From: Pseudomonadota bacterium
GTDB lineage: Bacteria > Pseudomonadota > Alphaproteobacteria > Micropepsales > Micropepsaceae
DNA length: 64,000 bases
Reading direction: 5' to 3'
Assembly: GCA_018242105.1 (NCBI GenBank)
Contig: JAFECP010000007.1
Span: 1 to 64,000, forward strand
The notes under the pieces were generated by a model that had not been told where the DNA came from, searched no databases, and worked only from the letters and a program-made list of their open reading frames with translations. Shown here piece after piece: positions 61,242-64,000 of the stretch (position 1 is its first letter; each line of letters starts with the position of its first letter). The translations under genes and the position numbers were made by a program.

Positions 61242-62945
61242 CTACGCTTGCGGCGCGCGGATGGCCGGCCCCTGGGTTCCGGAATGAATCGGCAATCGCA
61301 AGGACAATCGCGATTTTCCATCCGGCGCTTTTTCGACCCAGTATTCGCCTTTCAACTGCTCGGTGAGCGCGGCGAAGATTCGCTGCGGCGAAGGCCGCCC
61401 CGTGTTCAACGCGGCAGATGTGAACACCCCGTCCTCGATCCACAACAGAAGATAGCCCGGACCGTCACCGCCGAAGAAAAGCTCCACCGTGCGCATGCCT
61501 TCGGCCTGCTGCGGCCTGAAAAGCTCGAACGACAGGGCTTCCACGGCAAAAAAAACGACCGGCGTGGCCATGTCCGGCGGCAGCAGCCAGTCTTCGGCTT
61601 GAATTGTCAGCCGGTAATGGATGCTGCTCTCCACAGCGATGGTGCGCATCTGCTCGCCCAGCTCGGTGAACAGGCGGCGCATATCCAGGATCGGCGCCGT
61701 GTCGTTCATCTCCATGAGGCGCTGGATCAACGTCAACGCGCCGACGCGCACCAGAATCTGCGAAAATGCCGTCTGGCTTTCGCGATCCGCGACGTTCTGC
61801 GAGTAGAGGCTGATCAGGCTGGCGACGATCTGCAGATTGTTCTTGATGCGATGGTGGATCTCCCGCGCCATCGCCGACTTTTGCAGGAGCGCGGAGTTGA
61901 GCGTCCGGTCGCGGTCGCGGATCGACGTCGCCATGCTTTTCATTTCATGCCCGAGAACCTTGAATTCGTCAGGCGCTTCCTCCAGCTCGTTCAGCTCCAG
62001 CGAAAAATGGTTTTGGGCGTAGGCGGCGGAAACGCGCTTGAGATACGTCGTCCAGCGGATCACGAAACGTTCGGTTCCCAGCCACATCGCGATCGACGCC
62101 AGGATCACCATGAGGATTGGCAGCAGGATGTTGCCGAGCAGATAAATGCGGCTGACGCCGAACGGCATTGGCTCCTGCATGGCGAAAGCGATCAGGCGTT
62201 TGCTGCCCTGGATTTTCTCCGCCGTCCAGCGCCAGCGCGTCCCGTCCTCGACGCGGAATGTGTGCTGCTGGTGATCCGGAGCGGCCTTCGAAATCGCCAT
62301 GTTCAATCCCGCCGGCACCGGCCGGTTGGACGCAACAACAGTGCCGTTCCTGTGGACGATCAGCATCAACGCATAGGGCGGCAATCTTCCATACGGACTG
62401 GTCTGACTCACCCAGCGCAAATCGAGCGCGGCGCTCAGGGCGCCGGCAAACGCGCCGGAAGCATCGTGCAACGGCAGGGTATAGGGAAGCACATTGCTAT
62501 GGCTCGCCAGGCTGTTGAGCACCGGCGGCACGCCGGCTGCCCTTCGCGCCTGTAGCGGCTTCCACCATGAAAGCCTGGAATAGTCGGCAATGTCGAACTT
62601 GCCTGTGGCCGAGCAAATGGGCTTTCCCTGCGCATTCACGAACGTCAGATTGAGGACGTTCGGAAGGCCGATGATCGCGGTGTGCAGCATCGTGCGGCAC
62701 GGGGCGCCGCCGGCCGTCAATTCAGAACGTGGCGCCAGGCCCTGCAAAAGATGCGCGGTGCCGGAAAAGATGTTCTGTTCGTTGTGGGTCGCGTAGATCG
62801 CGGTCTGGCGCAGAACCGCATCGATCGCCGCCTGACGCGCGCGAACATGCAGCACGCCTTGCACGATGCTGGCGACGGCGAGCGGCGCCAGCGCGAGCAC
62901 GACGATCAGCATCAACTGTGAGCGAAGCGACTTTGCAGTCAGCAA
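61242..62945 (-). CDS. PhyP-like HisKA_2 sensor protein with degenerate ATPase domain
   Basis: 567 aa. Helix at ~10-30, periplasmic Cache-type sensor (~35-270), second helix (~272-292), HAMP-like linker, then HisKA_2 with AREIHHRIKNNLQIVASLIS (phospho-His region intact). The C-terminal ATPase domain lacks recognisable N and G boxes: VVFFAVEALSFELFRPQ replaces the usual N-E-L-x-x-N-A-x-K-H-A, and IEDGVFTSAAL replaces D-D-G-x-G. In Sphingomonas, PhyP, encoded beside ecfG, is a histidine-kinase homologue that acts as a negative regulator, probably a PhyR phosphatase. I infer the same role. It starts 30 bp after ecfG and is probably cotranscribed. Confidence 0.88.
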   Translation of the reverse strand: MLTAKSLRSQLMLIVVLALAPLAVASIVQGVLHVRARQAAIDAVLRQTAIYATHNEQNIFSGTAHLLQGLAPRSELTAGGAPCRTMLHTAIIGLPNVLNLTFVNAQGKPICSATGKFDIADYSRLSWWKPLQARRAAGVPPVLNSLASHSNVLPYTLPLHDASGAFAGALSAALDLRWVSQTSPYGRLPPYALMLIVHRNGTVVASNRPVPAGLNMAISKAAPDHQQHTFRVEDGTRWRWTAEKIQGSKRLIAFAMQEPMPFGVSRIYLLGNILLPILMVILASIAMWLGTERFVIRWTTYLKRVSAAYAQNHFSLELNELEEAPDEFKVLGHEMKSMATSIRDRDRTLNSALLQKSAMAREIHHRIKNNLQIVASLISLYSQNVADRESQTAFSQILVRVGALTLIQRLMEMNDTAPILDMRRLFTELGEQMRTIAVESSIHYRLTIQAEDWLLPPDMATPVVFFAVEALSFELFRPQQAEGMRTVELFFGGDGPGYLLLWIEDGVFTSAALNTGRPSPQRIFAALTEQLKGEYWVEKAPDGKSRLSLRLPIHSGTQGPAIRAPQA

Positions 62946-62975
62946 GGCTCCACGCCCCCCGCATGGTAGCGGCTT

Positions 62976-63605
62976 CTAGGGAGCCTTCTCCGTGACGGAC
63001 CGCCCGAATTTGAAGAATGCGTCGGTAGGATCTTCAGGATGCTCCGATCGCGCCGGTAATACGCCATCTTTTCCTTCGACAAGACTTTCCAGCCGCTTGC
63101 GCGCACGCGATACGCGGCTCTTGATCGTTCCAACGGCGCAACCGCAGATCGCGGCGGCCTCGTCGTAACTGAACTCACCAGCGGTCAAAATGAGCGCTTC
63201 CTTTTGCTCGAACGGAAGCATGTTGAACGCGCGCATCAGATCGGACAGATCGAGCGACGCATTTTGCTCCGGCTCCATCGCGTCGGAATGGATCGACTCC
63301 GCGGCGGCGTAATTGGTCACCGTCTTGGCACGGCGGTGGTTGGAATAGAATTCGTTGCGCAGGATGACGAACAGCCAGGCTTTCAGATTGGTGCCGGGGC
63401 GGAATTTGTCGCGCGCCTGCAGCGCCTTCGCCAGCGTCTCCTGCGCCAGATCGTCCGCCAGATCGCGTTTGCCGCACAAGGAGCGCGCGAAAGCACGCAG
63501 GACGGGCACCATCTCGACCAGGCCGGCGCGAAATGTCTTTTCCTCCTCCTTCGTCATCGGGCGGGGGGCGTCTTGGTGTTCGTGGGCTTCGAGAGGCCGG
63601 TTCAT
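62976..63605 (-). CDS. ecfG: General stress ECF sigma factor EcfG
   Basis: 209 aa. Sigma-2 region (~35-110) with DLADDLAQETLAKALQARDK and NLKAWLFVILRNEFYSNHRR; sigma-4 region (~130-185) with LPFEQKEALILTAGEFSYDE and GCAVGTIKSRVSRARKRL. It matches EcfG (ECF15) sigma factors, which direct RNA polymerase to GGAAC-N16/17-CGTT promoters in the general stress response. It overlaps nepR by 4 bases, the conserved arrangement in which the anti-sigma factor is co-translated. Exact consensus promoters lie in this locus and upstream of two other operons in the window. Confidence 0.95.
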   Translation of the reverse strand: MNRPLEAHEHQDAPRPMTKEEEKTFRAGLVEMVPVLRAFARSLCGKRDLADDLAQETLAKALQARDKFRPGTNLKAWLFVILRNEFYSNHRRAKTVTNYAAAESIHSDAMEPEQNASLDLSDLMRAFNMLPFEQKEALILTAGEFSYDEAAAICGCAVGTIKSRVSRARKRLESLVEGKDGVLPARSEHPEDPTDAFFKFGRSVTEKAP

Positions 63606-63832
63606 GCATCCGACTCCTTCTTGCCGTCGATCTTTTGAAGAAGCGCCATGAACTCGTCGGGGACGGGCTCGCTGGCGACGGAATCGAAGAATTTGCGCAG
63701 GCCCTGTGTGATGGCCTTTTGCTGGGCCCGGTGGGTTTGGGGCTTGGCCGTACGGCTAGCCGTGCGGACTGCGGCGCTGGCGGCCGGATCGGCGGATGTC
63801 ACGGCGCCGCCCTCGCGGATTTTGTCGGCCAT
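63602..63832 (-). CDS. nepR: NepR anti-sigma factor
   Basis: 76 aa. The NepR core is QGLRKFFDSVASEPVPDEF followed by MALLQKID, with a disordered Ala/Thr-rich N-terminus. NepR binds EcfG and is itself captured by phosphorylated PhyR, which frees the sigma factor under stress. ATGA overlap with ecfG. An EcfG-type promoter lies 84 bases upstream, so the pair is autoregulated. Confidence 0.94.
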   Translation of the reverse strand: MADKIREGGAVTSADPAASAAVRTASRTAKPQTHRAQQKAITQGLRKFFDSVASEPVPDEFMALLQKIDGKKESDA

Positions 63833-63915
63833 GTGGTACTCCGGTACAAGAACATGAATATAATCAACCGGTTAGAGGTTGGCCTGTGTCGCCCCCTCGG
63901 CACCCGTGGTAGCAT

Positions 63916-63940
63916 AACCCAAGGGCTGGAATTTTGTTCC
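63916..63940 (-). promoter_or_regulatory. EcfG-type promoter for nepR-ecfG
   Basis: On the minus strand, GGAAC at 63940-63936, a 16-base spacer and GGTT at 63919-63916; only the first -10 base differs from CGTT. The two back-to-back -35 elements (GTTCC-N5-GGAAC) form a short palindrome with the opposite promoter. Confidence 0.7.
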
Positions 63941-63945
63941 CTCAA

Positions 63946-63971
63946 GGAACTTTGTTTTTGCCTGTCGCGTT
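63946..63971 (+). promoter_or_regulatory. EcfG-type promoter reading rightward out of the window
   Basis: GGAAC at 63946-63950, a 17-base spacer and CGTT at 63968-63971, an exact consensus. In alphaproteobacterial stress loci phyR is usually divergent from nepR-ecfG, so this promoter probably serves a phyR gene beyond position 64000. Confidence 0.75.
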
Positions 63972-64000
63972 ATGCCCTCACGAACGACATCGCTTGGATC

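Noticed and set aside
1-64000. tRNA genes, rRNA, CRISPR arrays, insertion sequences, prophage genes or attachment sites
   Set aside because: I looked for regularly spaced direct repeats, transposase or integrase-like proteins and tRNA-like cloverleaf segments and found none.

Overview
The window is GC-rich, densely coded DNA that reads as the chromosome of an alphaproteobacterium. The best evidence is a NepR/EcfG general stress response locus at the right end, a system confined to Alphaproteobacteria, with divergent EcfG-type promoters (GGAAC-N16/17-CGTT). Three TonB-dependent receptors and a serine palmitoyltransferase with its own acyl carrier protein point toward Sphingomonadales/Caulobacterales or related orders. 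The sequence alone does not give a genus. I see no rRNA, tRNA, CRISPR array or insertion sequence.

Layout. (1) 0.5-14 kb is a catabolic and uptake region. A sulfatase and a degenerate M28-like protein are divergent from a LysR regulator. A TonB receptor is divergent from a second LysR regulator, and a tightly overlapping operon follows (carboxylesterase, DUF1254/DUF1214 protein, spinster-like MFS transporter, alpha/beta hydrolase, enoyl-CoA hydratase). The same 19-bp inverted repeat, CCATAA-N7-TTATGG, lies at the second LysR/TonB promoter and upstream of the esterase operon. (2) 14-20.8 kb is an aryl-CoA degradation cluster in two divergent operons: enoyl-CoA hydratase, RidA and a fused flavin monooxygenase/OYE reductase on one side; SDR, benzoate-CoA-ligase-type enzyme and creatininase-family hydrolase on the other. 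It matches the logic of aerobic 2-aminobenzoyl-CoA (or salicylyl-CoA) breakdown. (3) 21.1-35.6 kb is the most remarkable part: ACP and serine palmitoyltransferase, two GT4 glycosyltransferases, a MOP-type flippase, a radical SAM enzyme, a PIG-L deacetylase, a DUF2141 protein, an LptF/LptG-like permease pair, then an overlapping operon for myo-inositol-phosphate synthase, a nucleotidyltransferase and a CDP-alcohol phosphatidyltransferase, and a GT32 sugar transferase. I infer a locus that makes and exports an inositol-containing, glycosylated phosphosphingolipid, possibly with a glucosaminyl-inositol core like that of eukaryotic GPI lipids. (4) 35.9-44.8 kb holds a P1 peptidase, a DUF3311/SSS symporter pair, a TonB receptor with a strong terminator, and aldehyde dehydrogenase, SDR and M20 genes. 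(5) 44.8-51.4 kb holds tamB-tamA, a GIY-YIG protein and a SprT-like metalloprotease. (6) 51.4-64 kb is signalling and stress: a TonB receptor-YfiR-histidine kinase-response regulator operon, a lytic transglycosylase, a glycosyltransferase/debranching-enzyme operon, an HWE kinase, and phyP-like kinase, ecfG and nepR.

How they fit together. The stress sigma factor has consensus promoters at its own locus, at the glycosyltransferase/debranching operon and at the TonB-YfiR-kinase operon, so much of the last 12 kb looks like one locally clustered regulon. phyR is expected just beyond the right edge. In the 21-36 kb island, MIPS would supply inositol-1-phosphate, the nucleotidyltransferase would activate it (probably with CTP), the CDP-alcohol enzyme would place phosphoinositol on a lipid, the glycosyltransferases and deacetylase would build the head group, and the flippase and LptFG-like pair would move the product outward. 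These links are inferences from gene families and context. Ceramide synthase and reductase genes are not in the window.
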